From Qingrenia yutianensis (GTDB lineage: Bacteria; Bacillota; Clostridia; UMGS1810), in NCBI RefSeq assembly GCF_014385105.1, contig NZ_JACRTE010000010.1, positions 1 to 60,736 of the forward strand: a stretch of 60,736 bases of DNA. The letters run 5' to 3'. A program made the translations under genes and the position numbers. The notes under the pieces were generated by a model. That model saw only the letters and a list, made by a program, of their open reading frames with translations, did no database searches and had not been told where the DNA came from. Shown here piece after piece: positions 51,048-58,318 of this stretch (the stretch's first letter is position 1; each line of letters starts with the position of its first letter).

Positions 51048-52142
51048 TCAATACCAGCGCGGCGCTTCTTTGCCGTCTGTTTTTTCCGCGCCGTTTCTGT
51101 CGCGCAGATATACTTCTTTTTCAGCATCATATACCAAACCGTTATTTTCGTCGTGAGCAGGCCGTTCATTAAGACGCCACGGTTTATCGGAAGAGAACGG
51201 CGAGTCTTTCACAAACTCTTTTATTCTGCCTCTCTTTTCAAGATGCTTTAAACATTCAAAAACGCACCCTCTGCCGCCGCACTGTGCAATTACCGTGTTC
51301 GGATAATGCCCGTTCATAGCATTAAAAATCGGCACGGCTTTGAAAAATCCGTTTAAACCAAGCTCCAGCGCCTCAACCCACGACGGCTCCTGCTCGTCAA
51401 TGGGAATATAAAGTCCCGGAAACTGCTTTTGCAAAAACGGTGACGATTTTTTGTTAAGTCCGTTATGGCACATCTTGCATCTTCCGAGGATAAGTTTCGC
51501 CCATTCGAGATTATTTCCGAAAAATTCCATTTCTACCTTTTCGTCTTTTGAAAGTGCGTCGGCAGGACAACCGCGCACGCACGATTTGCATTTGTCGCAG
51601 ATTTTTCCGACCGATATGGGATCGGACTCAATTTCGGCGTCGGTTAAAACAATGCCTATTCTCTGACGAGGTCCGAATTCGGGACTTAAAAATACTTTTG
51701 AATATCCAAGTTCTCCCAATCCTGCCGCCATTGCCGCAATTCGAACGCTTATGCTTATTTCTCTCGGCGGTTTGTCGGGCGACGCTTTCGGCCCGCGCGG
51801 ACCTTTTTCCGGAAGCGTTGCGCTTGACGGAAGGTGCATTGCCTCATAACCGCTTTTTTCTATGTAATTTGCAAGTTTATATCCCTCTGCCTGGATGGCG
51901 GTGTTAAGCCCGAGATAAGAATACGCGTTGTATGAAAGATAATTTGTTCCCTCATCAATGCCGTGATACGGTCCGCGCAGTATTCTTTTTAAAAACACGA
52001 TAACCGTTTTTGCGTTTGGCATTACCGTTAACGGATGCATAAATTTCGGCGCTTTTTCAAAACGGTCAACAGAGGCAAATCCAACCTTGTCTATATTGAG
52101 GTTTTCTTTTACGTAATCTCTTATTGTCTGTGCGTCAAGCAT
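51048..52142 (-). CDS. QueG/reductive-dehalogenase superfamily Fe-S protein, copy 1
   Basis: A 364-residue cytoplasmic protein; no Tat signal or membrane helix. The core GLGELGYSKVFLSPEFGPRQR with VLTDAEIESD is the corrinoid-domain pattern shared by epoxyqueuosine reductases and reductive dehalogenases (GLGELGR..I.PE.GPR.R in the latter). A ferredoxin motif CDKCKSCVRGCP follows (C182/C185/C188/C192 from the ATG), then a second cysteine group (CKMC) and a terminal CGGRGCVFECLKHLEKRG. Two neighbouring genes code for relatives. True QueG function is unlikely for three tandem copies in a glycan operon. ATG at 52142 is 8 bases after AGGGG; it overlaps the upstream gene. Confidence 0.78.
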   Translation of the reverse strand: MLDAQTIRDYVKENLNIDKVGFASVDRFEKAPKFMHPLTVMPNAKTVIVFLKRILRGPYHGIDEGTNYLSYNAYSYLGLNTAIQAEGYKLANYIEKSGYEAMHLPSSATLPEKGPRGPKASPDKPPREISISVRIAAMAAGLGELGYSKVFLSPEFGPRQRIGIVLTDAEIESDPISVGKICDKCKSCVRGCPADALSKDEKVEMEFFGNNLEWAKLILGRCKMCHNGLNKKSSPFLQKQFPGLYIPIDEQEPSWVEALELGLNGFFKAVPIFNAMNGHYPNTVIAQCGGRGCVFECLKHLEKRGRIKEFVKDSPFSSDKPWRLNERPAHDENNGLVYDAEKEVYLRDRNGAEKTDGKEAPRWY

Positions 52143-52953
52143 CGTTTTCACCCCTGTACTTATTTTTGAATTTGTATTTCAAAAGACCTTTATCTTCAAG
52201 ATGTGCCATACACGCTCTTCCGCACAAGGCAAGCGTTCTGTCGCCCTCTGCGCTCGCCCAAAACGAGTTGGGCAAAACTCCGCTTTTGCAGTTTTTGCAA
52301 AACGCCTTATCGCGCTTGTATATTTCAACATCAAATCCCTCACGGTCAATCTTTTCTGTTTCGCTTGCCGTCAGAGCGCCGGTGTAGCATTTTTTTGCAC
52401 ACTCTCCGCAATCGTCGCAAATACTTTTTTCAAGTATCTTATCGCCCTCAAATTCAGCATTCGTCAAAATCATTGTAAACTGCTGACGCGTTCCGAATTC
52501 GGGTGTAAGAAAAATTCCGCATTTACCGAACTGTCCGAGCCCTGCAAGATGTGCCGCAAGATATCCGTCGGGAACAACGTCGGGCGCAGGCGCTCCCTCT
52601 TTAACCCGAACGCCCTGAGAACGCATTTCGAGAGGATAATTGTAAAGCGGAACAACGTCGTATCCTCTGTTTTCAAGCTGTGTGCAGATGTTATATGTAA
52701 TTTCTATGGTCAGCGACGAATCCAAAAATCCGCCCCGTGTATAAGCCGTCGCCCAGTCGGAATGGCTCTCCGCACCGCGCGTCCAGCCTCTCGGAATACT
52801 GTGCATAAGCACAAGAACGCTCTTTATGCTCGGCAAAATATGCTTAGGATTGCCCTCTTCTTTAATATTTTCAAATCTTTCAATCGGTGCAACGCCAACT
52901 TTGTCTGCGCCGTATTTTTCACAAATTTCGTTTAATTCTTCTCTGCTTATCAT
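52135..52953 (-). CDS. QueG/reductive-dehalogenase superfamily Fe-S protein, copy 2
   Basis: A 272-residue relative of its neighbours. N-terminal DKVGVAPIERF, core GLGQFGKCGIFLTPEFGTRQQ and ILTNAEFEGD, ferredoxin-type CDDCGECAKKCY (C179/C182/C185/C189; the usual CP proline is replaced by Y), CKNC (219-222), and the shared end motif CGRACMAHLE (C244/C248). It lacks the C-terminal extension of copy 1. Start and stop overlap both neighbours (4 bases upstream, 8 downstream), so the three proteins are made together and may form a complex. Cobalamin binding is expected from the fold but needs proof. Confidence 0.76.
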   Translation of the reverse strand: MISREELNEICEKYGADKVGVAPIERFENIKEEGNPKHILPSIKSVLVLMHSIPRGWTRGAESHSDWATAYTRGGFLDSSLTIEITYNICTQLENRGYDVVPLYNYPLEMRSQGVRVKEGAPAPDVVPDGYLAAHLAGLGQFGKCGIFLTPEFGTRQQFTMILTNAEFEGDKILEKSICDDCGECAKKCYTGALTASETEKIDREGFDVEIYKRDKAFCKNCKSGVLPNSFWASAEGDRTLALCGRACMAHLEDKGLLKYKFKNKYRGENDA

Positions 52954-53801
52954 TGAGATTTCTCCATTCGGAATTTATTGACAAATCTGTCTTTCATCAC
53001 GGTGTTTTCAAGATGTGCAACGCACGCCCTTCCGCACGCCGACGAAATTCTCGACGGTTCGATATCGGCATTCATAGCCTTTGCTCCGCGATTTAAAATA
53101 TTAAAATCACCGTCATCAAGATATTGATTGCTTAATGCGCCGTATGTGCACACAAAACATTTTTCCACGCAAAGCTTGTTCCAGCTCACTGTTTTTCCGC
53201 CTATTTTCTGCACTGCGGTTTCGGTTGTGCTTATCGCACCGTACGGACAAGCCTTTGCACATTCTCCGCAGTTGTCGCAAATGCTTTTTTCGCTTATTTC
53301 GTCCGGCTCAATTTCGGCATCGGTCAAAATAACCGCAAAATACTGTCTTACGCCGTAGCGTTCGGTTAAGAAAAACTTGCCTGCGCCTATTTCGCCGAGA
53401 CCTGCGGCGTACGCGGCATATTCAAAAAACAAAACCGTATTCTCCACAGCTTTTTCGACATCCCCTTTAAAAAGCGAAGGAGGAATTTTTGTAAGACAAA
53501 CCGCCTCATATCCGTACTTTTGCTCAAAAAGTCTGCTGAATTTATATGTAACCGCCGGTATTACCATAGGATTTACGGGACTGCCGGCATTAACCGCGCC
53601 CCAGTTTGTGCCCTCTTCAACTCCGCGAAGTGCACCGCGGTTTACCGAGAAACCCATAACTATCACCGATTTTACGTCATTTTTCAGTTCTTTAAGTTTA
53701 AATTTGTCGCCGTCCTCCAAAAATCTTTCAATCGGCGCCGCTCCGAAAAGCTCCGCTCCGCATTTTACGGCAAGCTCCTTTATTTCGCTGTTGGAAATCA
53801 A
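52950..53801 (-). CDS. QueG/reductive-dehalogenase superfamily Fe-S protein, copy 3
   Basis: A 283-residue protein and the first gene of the long minus-strand operon. N-terminal ELFGAAPIERF, core GLGEIGAGKFFLTERYGVRQY with VILTDAEIEPD, ferredoxin motif CDNCGECAKACP (C175/C178/C181/C185), a second cysteine group CVEKCFVC (211-218), and the end motif CGRACVAHLE (C256/C260). The start is a TTG with GGGGGA eight bases before it. The three copies share less sequence outside these motifs, so the duplication is old and roles have probably diverged. Substrate unknown. Confidence 0.77.
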   Translation of the reverse strand: MISNSEIKELAVKCGAELFGAAPIERFLEDGDKFKLKELKNDVKSVIVMGFSVNRGALRGVEEGTNWGAVNAGSPVNPMVIPAVTYKFSRLFEQKYGYEAVCLTKIPPSLFKGDVEKAVENTVLFFEYAAYAAGLGEIGAGKFFLTERYGVRQYFAVILTDAEIEPDEISEKSICDNCGECAKACPYGAISTTETAVQKIGGKTVSWNKLCVEKCFVCTYGALSNQYLDDGDFNILNRGAKAMNADIEPSRISSACGRACVAHLENTVMKDRFVNKFRMEKSQ

Positions 53802-53822
53802 TGTATTTTCCCCCGTTTCGCA

Positions 53823-53852
53823 ATACTATCCTAATTTAATTTTATTTTACAA
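53823..53852 (-). promoter_or_regulatory. Candidate promoter of the long glycan/redox operon
   Basis: Minus strand: -35 TTGTAA (53852-53847), 18 bases, -10 TAGTAT (53828-53823), giving a short leader before the TTG start at 53801. Acceptable but not consensus; an activator such as the upstream AraC protein may help. Confidence 0.4.
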
Positions 53853-53919
53853 TATTTCGCCTTTTTCTTCTCGTACTTTTTTTGGTATGTTAATATGTAA
53901 AATTTAAGATGAATAATTT

Positions 53920-53969
53920 GGAAATAAAAACAAAGGAATTGGTTTTTACATATCATAAAAACCAATTCC
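53920..53969 (-). terminator. Second terminator-like hairpin downstream of the AraC gene
   Basis: Perfect 14-bp stem GGAATTGGTTTTTA (53935-53948) / TAAAAACCAATTCC (53956-53969), 7-base loop. On the minus strand it is followed by TTTGTTTTTATTT, so it should stop minus-strand transcription coming from the AraC gene before the operon promoter. Confidence 0.7.
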
Positions 53970-54017
53970 CTTGATAAATACAAATATTTTCATAAATTTG
54001 CATAAAATTTTACATAT

Positions 54018-54063
54018 AAAAATTTAAAACCGCAGACGGTTTAAGTTATTCGCCGTCTGCGGT
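54018..54063 (-). terminator. Rho-independent terminator overlapping the AraC stop codon
   Basis: On the minus strand ACCGCAGACGG (54063-54053) / CCGTCTGCGGT (54039-54029), perfect 11-bp stem with a 13-base loop that contains the stop codon, followed by TTTAAATTTTTA. The stem encodes the last codons (TADGE). Confidence 0.8.
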
Positions 54064-54876
54064 ATATATCTTTCTGAACTGCGACGGTGTAAGACCGAAT
54101 GTTTCCTTAAACCGTCTTATAAAATTGTTAACGTCGGCAAACCCTGCCGAATACGCAATGTCGATTATCGACTCACTGCTGTGAGTGAGCTTGCGCGACG
54201 CGGCATTGAGCCTCAACTGCATAAGACATTTTTTCGGGCTTTGCCCCACGTACTGCTTAAAACACGACGAAAAATACGGCGCCGAAATGTGGAACTGCTG
54301 TGAAATATCGCGTATGCGCAGATTTTCGCTGAAATGGTCGTCGAGAAAACTCTGAACCTTGAAAATCAGCCTTACGATATTTATGTCGTCATCGCTGTTG
54401 TAAAGCAAATCGCCCTTTTGCTTGCGCAGTGCGAGAATTAAGATATGCTCCACGAGCATAAGCTGAACTCTTTCGGAATATTCGTCATTATTTCCGGCCT
54501 GTACCTCTTTTATAATCATTTCGATAAAGTTTTTTATAATTCCCTGCTCATTAAAATGCAGACAAAACCTGAAATCGGAGGTGCGTTTTTTGAAAATACC
54601 GAGAAGATTAAGGTCAGTGATTTTCTTTTCCAAAACGTCGGGCGAAAGCATCAGAACATACCGTTTATACGGCGTTTTCAGCACTTTGGTGTAGTGCGAC
54701 TCGTATGTATTTAAGAAAATAACATCGCCCTTTTGCGCAATAATCGCCTTGTTGTTTACAGTAATTTCAATCATTCCGTCGGTAACAAACAGTATTTCGT
54801 ATTCCTCGTGAAAATGAAGCGACAGATTATCGCTTTTAACCTTGTATTGCACAAGCGGTATAAGATTTTCCGGCAT
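54046..54876 (-). CDS. AraC-family regulator, likely activator of the glycan operon
   Basis: A 276-residue transcription factor: N-terminal cupin sensor (HFHEEYEILFVTDG, KGDVIFLNTYESHY), C-terminal HTH pair (LRIRDISQQFHISAPYFSSCFKQYVGQSPKK and IIDIAYSAGFADVNNFIRRFKETFGLTPSQFRK). It lies immediately upstream of the long minus-strand operon, on the same strand but cut off by two terminators, so it is expressed separately and most likely controls the operon in response to an imported sugar. ATG at 54876 is 8 bases after GGGGG; an in-frame GTG at 54885 touches that site. Confidence 0.87.
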   Translation of the reverse strand: MPENLIPLVQYKVKSDNLSLHFHEEYEILFVTDGMIEITVNNKAIIAQKGDVIFLNTYESHYTKVLKTPYKRYVLMLSPDVLEKKITDLNLLGIFKKRTSDFRFCLHFNEQGIIKNFIEMIIKEVQAGNNDEYSERVQLMLVEHILILALRKQKGDLLYNSDDDINIVRLIFKVQSFLDDHFSENLRIRDISQQFHISAPYFSSCFKQYVGQSPKKCLMQLRLNAASRKLTHSSESIIDIAYSAGFADVNNFIRRFKETFGLTPSQFRKIYTADGE

Positions 54877-54927
54877 ACATTTCACCCCCGCACAGCACCT
54901 TTTTCGCCGTTTAGTTTATGTAATTAA

Positions 54928-54956
54928 ACAATATCACACCGCCGTTTATTTGTCAA
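54928..54956 (-). promoter_or_regulatory. Promoter of the AraC gene
   Basis: Minus strand: consensus -35 TTGACA (54956-54951), 17 bases, -10 TATTGT (54933-54928), about 50 bases before the ATG. Confidence 0.7.
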
Positions 54957-55263
54957 CAGACGCGTAAATATTTTTGTGTTTTCGGGCATTTCATCAAAAT
55001 ATTAGATGAAAACAAGTATTCTATATTGTATGATATATTATTTAAAAAATATATATCAAAATAATATTTGTTTTTTGCCATATAATACTTAAAATGAGTT
55101 TTTCGATACAGATTGTTTCAGTTCCTGACAAATTCCCTTAAAAAATATTGTTCGCCGATTTAAACAACTCTTCTTCGGAATCTCTCTTATAAAACACATT
55201 TAAAATCAAGTAAAATGCAGCAAATCAAGCAGAATTGCCGAGCGCAGAGATTTGCAATAATAT
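54957..55263. other. AT-rich intergenic region at the mobile-element edge
   Basis: No gene. Mostly A/T runs at 55000-55080. A 15-codon open piece from 55094 (MSFSIQIVSVPDKFP) is too short to call. This is the changeover from the glycan locus to conjugation-type sequence and probably contains the element junction; no repeat or attachment site could be recognised. Confidence 0.4.
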
Positions 55264-55449
55264 TTAATATGCGTGCGACAGCACAATAACAGCGCCCTCC
55301 ATACAAACACCGACATATGATTTTATAAACGATTTTTCCATAAATGATGTAGTTTTTCCGGCAAAGGACGCAAGCGACACAGGAGCTATTTCGGTGTAAA
55401 TAAAGAGCTTAAAAAATCTGCCGTACTCTCCCTGCCTGCGTATTTTCAC
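55264..55449 (-). pseudogene. Fragment of a VirB6/TrbL-like conjugation protein
   Basis: The 61 residues (FIYTEIAPVSLASFAGKTT and SFIKSYVGVCMEGAVIVLS) resemble the membrane region near the C-terminus of TrbL/VirB6-type (CD1112-like) proteins of Tn916/CTn-type conjugative elements, as I recall the family. The rest of the roughly 280-residue protein is absent, and no other transfer genes remain, so the element once belonged to, or recombined with, a larger conjugative element. Confidence 0.5.
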
Positions 55450-55479
55450 GCCTTATAAAAAAATCCGGCACGGTGTGTG

Positions 55480-56196
55480 CTATTCTTCCAGCACAGAAAT
55501 AAACTCGTCGGAAAAAATCTCCCCTTTTTTATACTTCGAGCGTGCATCTTGATAAACGGCGATTTTTTCCTTAATCGCCGTTAGGGCTTTTTCGTCAGTT
55601 GTTTTTTTACGTTTATAATAGAGTGCCTGATACTTTTTTTCATACAAAGAAAGCGCACTGTCCGATTTGACTTTTTCTTTGAACTGTTTTTTTGCTCCTA
55701 TTTGTCTGCATGTTTTTCCGTCCTTATAAATATTGTCGCAATATTGAATACCGTGGTTATCCGCAATAAAAAATCTTTTGCATACCGGGCATTTTAAAAT
55801 CGGAATGTTATGAAGAATTGAGTGCATCATTTCAACCAAAAGCAGTCCCGAAAGCTTTGTAAGCCAATAAGTTTCAACCATATCAATATTATCGTCAGTA
55901 TTGACAATAGCTTTTTTCTCAGACAAAATGCAGCCGCCGCACAAACTAAATTCTTCCTCACATTTATAATAGGCGGATAGCTTGTCTTCGCCTTTCTTGC
56001 TCGAAAAGCAAAGCTCCAAAAGCGAATTGGCCTTATCTCTTAATGTATCTAACTCTTGAACAGGAAACAAAATTGAAAGCGCTCCGTAATTGCCTGTCGC
56101 TATTCCAAAAGTTATCCTTCCCAATCCAAAAATCCGATTACATTCTTTAGTTGAAATATTTATATGATTTTCTAAAAATGACGCTTGAAACTTCAT
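55480..56196 (-). CDS. DUF6076-type zinc-finger protein of mobile elements
   Basis: A 238-residue protein. The central part is unassigned; near residue 140 it has a zinc finger CPVCKRFF...YCDN...CRQIGAKKQF, which resembles the CGNR/DUF6076 type found in clostridial conjugative and mobilizable elements. The C-terminal 60 residues are a Lys/Glu-rich helical region. Ribosome site GGAGG before the ATG at 56196. It is divergent from the mobilization genes and shares with them a control region holding several palindromes. It may be the element's regulator, which is inference. Confidence 0.6.
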   Translation of the reverse strand: MKFQASFLENHINISTKECNRIFGLGRITFGIATGNYGALSILFPVQELDTLRDKANSLLELCFSSKKGEDKLSAYYKCEEEFSLCGGCILSEKKAIVNTDDNIDMVETYWLTKLSGLLLVEMMHSILHNIPILKCPVCKRFFIADNHGIQYCDNIYKDGKTCRQIGAKKQFKEKVKSDSALSLYEKKYQALYYKRKKTTDEKALTAIKEKIAVYQDARSKYKKGEIFSDEFISVLEE

Positions 56197-56208
56197 AAAT
56201 TAACCTCC

Positions 56209-56229
56209 GAAATATTACAAAAATATTTC
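56209..56229. repeat. Palindrome in the divergent control region
   Basis: Perfect inverted repeat GAAATATT (56209-56216) / AATATTTC (56222-56229) with 5 bases between, 12 bases upstream of the DUF6076 start codon. Candidate operator. Confidence 0.4.
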
Positions 56230-56318
56230 AAGTGATATTTATTTTAAATAATCACTTGACAAAGCCTCTTGCACGCGCTATTATATTTACAGAATATTTA
56301 TTCTTGGTAATCGCTTGA
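56228..56318. promoter_or_regulatory. Three TCAAGYGAT-type repeats around the mobilization promoter
   Basis: TCAAGTGAT (56228-56236) and its exact complement ATCACTTGA (56251-56259) form a 9-bp inverted repeat whose right arm overlaps the -35 box. A third copy, ATCGCTTGA (56310-56318), lies downstream of the -10. The spacing (23 and 59 bases) fits a multi-site operator bound by a dimer that represses the mobilization genes. Confidence 0.55.
56256..56284 (+). promoter_or_regulatory. Promoter of the mobilization genes
   Basis: Consensus -35 TTGACA (56256-56261), 17 bases, -10 TATTAT (56279-56284), 105 bases before the first ATG at 56389. Confidence 0.75.
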
Positions 56319-56388
56319 AACTATTGTACCACTATTTTTTATTTTTTGCAATAGTTTTAATAATTTTAATGGAGGAGGTGAAATAAAT

Positions 56389-56661
56389 ATGAGCAAGGTT
56401 TTAAAAACCGTAAATGGTGAAATGCTGATGAATACCTTTTTACCGCCGATAGAATTTGCGGTGGAAAATTTAATTCCGCAGGGACTGCATATTTTATCGG
56501 GAAGTCCGAAAATCGGTAAATCGTGGCTGGTGCTTATGCTATGCTTAAAGGTTGCAAGCATCGCGCGTGGCTTTACCGCACGCGCATTCGCACCGAAAAC
56601 GGCGCGGACTTTCGGGCAGCAGCCCGTACCCACTTTTCAAAGCAAAGGAGGAACAAAATGA
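56389..56661 (+). pseudogene. RepA-like AAA ATPase, truncated after Walker A
   Basis: The first 58 residues match RepA/AAA_25-type replication ATPases of mobile elements: GLHILSGSPKIGKSWL with Walker A at 38-45. From about base 56560 the frame runs into unrelated sequence (IARGFTARAF...), and Walker B and the rest (about 200-300 residues) are missing. Good ribosome site GGAGGAGGTG before the ATG. A deletion has joined its start to the region just before mobC. Confidence 0.65.
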
Positions 56662-56966
56662 GACACAGAAATAATGTTATATCCATAAGAGCATCAGATG
56701 TTGAGTACAATGTAATTAAAAATTTAGCAGGAGATGCAAAGGAAACTGTGACGGATTACATCATCAAATGTGCGATGCAAAAGAAAATCAATGTGATAGA
56801 TGTTAAGCCTTTGATAACCGAAGTGAAAAGAATCGGCGGCAACATAAACAGACTTACATTGCTTGCGAATATGGGTAAAATAAACTCTGTATATTTGCAA
56901 GATGTCAGTGCGGAACTTAAAAACATATATGACGAGCTTCAAAAAATTTGCAAGAGGTGTTCGTAA
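56658..56966 (+). CDS. MobC-type relaxosome protein
   Basis: A 102-residue DNA-binding accessory of the relaxase: an N-terminal ribbon-helix-helix-like part (VISIRASDVEYNVIKNLAG) and the MobC hallmark EVKRIGGNINRLTLLAN, followed by a helical tail. MobC opens and presents oriT to the relaxase. Start at the ATG after AAAGGAGGAACAAA. It ends at the base before the relaxase start, so the two are co-translated. oriT should be upstream, in the divergent region around 56.2-56.4 kb, but I could not identify a nick site. Confidence 0.85.
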   Translation: MRHRNNVISIRASDVEYNVIKNLAGDAKETVTDYIIKCAMQKKINVIDVKPLITEVKRIGGNINRLTLLANMGKINSVYLQDVSAELKNIYDELQKICKRCS

Positions 56967-58235
56967 ATGGCAATCGTGGTTGCACTGAACAATAAACGCC
57001 AAAGCCGAGCCGGACTGTCAGGTGTTATAAATTATGTTGCAAACGACAGAAAAACACTTTTGCAAAGCGGTGAGAAATTAGTTTCGGGAATAAACTGCTC
57101 TTTCCACTCCGCCTACGATGAATTTATACTGACAAAACACTTGCACTCAAAGACGAACGGCAGATACTTTTATCACTACTGTCAGTCGTTCAGTCAGGAA
57201 GAAAAAGTCACACCGAAAACCGTACACGAAATCGGCGCCAGACTCGCAAAAGAATGTTTTGAGGGCTACGAAGTAATCGTCGGAACGCACATTGAAAAAA
57301 ATCATTTGCACAATCACATCATCGTAAACAGCGTCAGTTTTGAAAGCGGAAAGAAACTTCATCAGGATAAAAAATCGCTTGAAAATATCCGAACCGTCTC
57401 CGATAAAATATGCTCCGAATACGGACTTTCGGTTATAAAACGAAAGGATCAGAAAACATCAGAAACAATGACACACGGCGAATATACGGCGGCAACTCTC
57501 GGCAACAGTTGGAAGTTCAGGCTTATAAATACCGTTGAAGCTGCAATGAATATCTGCAAAAACAAGGCGGAATTTATATCCTATATGGAAAGCGAGGGAT
57601 ATAAAGTAAACTGGACAGACGAGAGAAAATCTATTTGCTACACCACTCCCGGCGGCAAAAAATGCAGAGATTACAGACTGCACGAAGATAAGTTTTTGAA
57701 GGAGAATATGGAAAATGAATTCAACTTTAGAGGAATTAAAAAGTATGAACCGACAGACGCAGGACTTAACACCGATTTTAAATCGCCTGGATATTTTGGA
57801 GGAGAAAATCGACGCTCTGTCACATCAGAACAGGGACAGACTGACGGCGGAATTGAATTTGCTTTCAACACAGGTTGGGAAAATTCAAGAAGAACTTTTT
57901 ACAAAAACCGAGAAAGGATTAAAGAAAATCCGCATAGCGGTGTATCGCATAACAGGGGCGTTAGTGATTTCAATAACCTCAATTACGGCATTGGTCAAAG
58001 GGTGTTTAGCCTTGTTAAATCTGTTTCGGGGATAAGCAAAAAGAAAGGTTATGACGAGGACGACACGGCAGCAATATCTCTTATAACAGGTCTTTCCGCC
58101 GCATCGGTTTGCATAATGATTGAGCTGATTAAAAACGCACGTGATAAAGATTTGACGGAAGGCTACATAGAGGAGATGGTTGAAAAACTCGGCGAAAATG
58201 AAGGAAACGAGATCGGCGGTATGAATATGCAGTAA
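56967..58235 (+). CDS. Relaxase/mobilization nuclease (MobP/MobA-type, HUH)
   Basis: A 422-residue single-strand nicking enzyme that starts conjugal transfer. The N-terminal domain has a candidate catalytic tyrosine (Y23 in INYV) and the three-histidine metal site HIEKNHLHNHIIVN (H113, H115, H117). MTHGEYTAATLGNSW and WTDERKSICYTTPGGKKCRDYRLH are typical of relaxases of clostridial mobilizable elements. Residues after about 250 are divergent and overlap a second-frame ORF. The C-terminus (TAAISLITGLSAASVCIMIELI) has a possible membrane segment. Expressed with mobC. No type IV secretion set is present, so transfer would need a helper. Confidence 0.85.
   Translation: MAIVVALNNKRQSRAGLSGVINYVANDRKTLLQSGEKLVSGINCSFHSAYDEFILTKHLHSKTNGRYFYHYCQSFSQEEKVTPKTVHEIGARLAKECFEGYEVIVGTHIEKNHLHNHIIVNSVSFESGKKLHQDKKSLENIRTVSDKICSEYGLSVIKRKDQKTSETMTHGEYTAATLGNSWKFRLINTVEAAMNICKNKAEFISYMESEGYKVNWTDERKSICYTTPGGKKCRDYRLHEDKFLKENMENEFNFRGIKKYEPTDAGLNTDFKSPGYFGGENRRSVTSEQGQTDGGIEFAFNTGWENSRRTFYKNRERIKENPHSGVSHNRGVSDFNNLNYGIGQRVFSLVKSVSGISKKKGYDEDDTAAISLITGLSAASVCIMIELIKNARDKDLTEGYIEEMVEKLGENEGNEIGGMNMQ
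57715..58035 (+). CDS. Overlapping second-frame ORF inside the relaxase gene
   Basis: A 106-residue ORF in the +1 frame within the relaxase gene. The start ATG is preceded by AAGGAG at 10 bases. The protein has a clear plan: a Leu/Ile heptad coiled-coil part (about 17-62: LNRLDILEEKIDALSHQN, LNLLSTQVGKIQEEL) and then one membrane segment (about 75-100: GALVISITSITALVKGCLALL). Such ordered composition is unusual for a chance frame. Small coiled-coil/TM proteins near relaxases are known from Firmicute elements. A chance ORF remains possible. Confidence 0.55.
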   Translation: MNSTLEELKSMNRQTQDLTPILNRLDILEEKIDALSHQNRDRLTAELNLLSTQVGKIQEELFTKTEKGLKKIRIAVYRITGALVISITSITALVKGCLALLNLFRG

Positions 58236-58250
58236 AATTAAATAATAAAA

Positions 58251-58293
58251 ATTGAATATTTGGATTTTGACAGACATAGTATGTAATATAAAT
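58251..58293 (+). promoter_or_regulatory. 43-bp promoter-like repeat, copy 2
   Basis: Same element as at 20427-20469 (36 of 43 identical). Reads as -35 TTGGAT, 18 bases, -10 TAATAT, and lies 26 bases upstream of the small ORF at 58319. Confidence 0.5.
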
Positions 58294-58318
58294 CTGATTT
58301 GGAAATGGAGGACTTTAT

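Noticed and set aside
51048..53801. Calling the three Fe-S proteins queG (epoxyqueuosine reductase)
   Set aside because: Queuosine synthesis needs one copy and no other tRNA-modification genes are here; the core motifs look closer to reductive dehalogenases. Only the superfamily name is supported.
55094..55141. Short peptide frame MSFSIQIVSVPDKFP
   Set aside because: Fifteen codons, no ribosome site; may be the start of a lost gene but cannot be supported.
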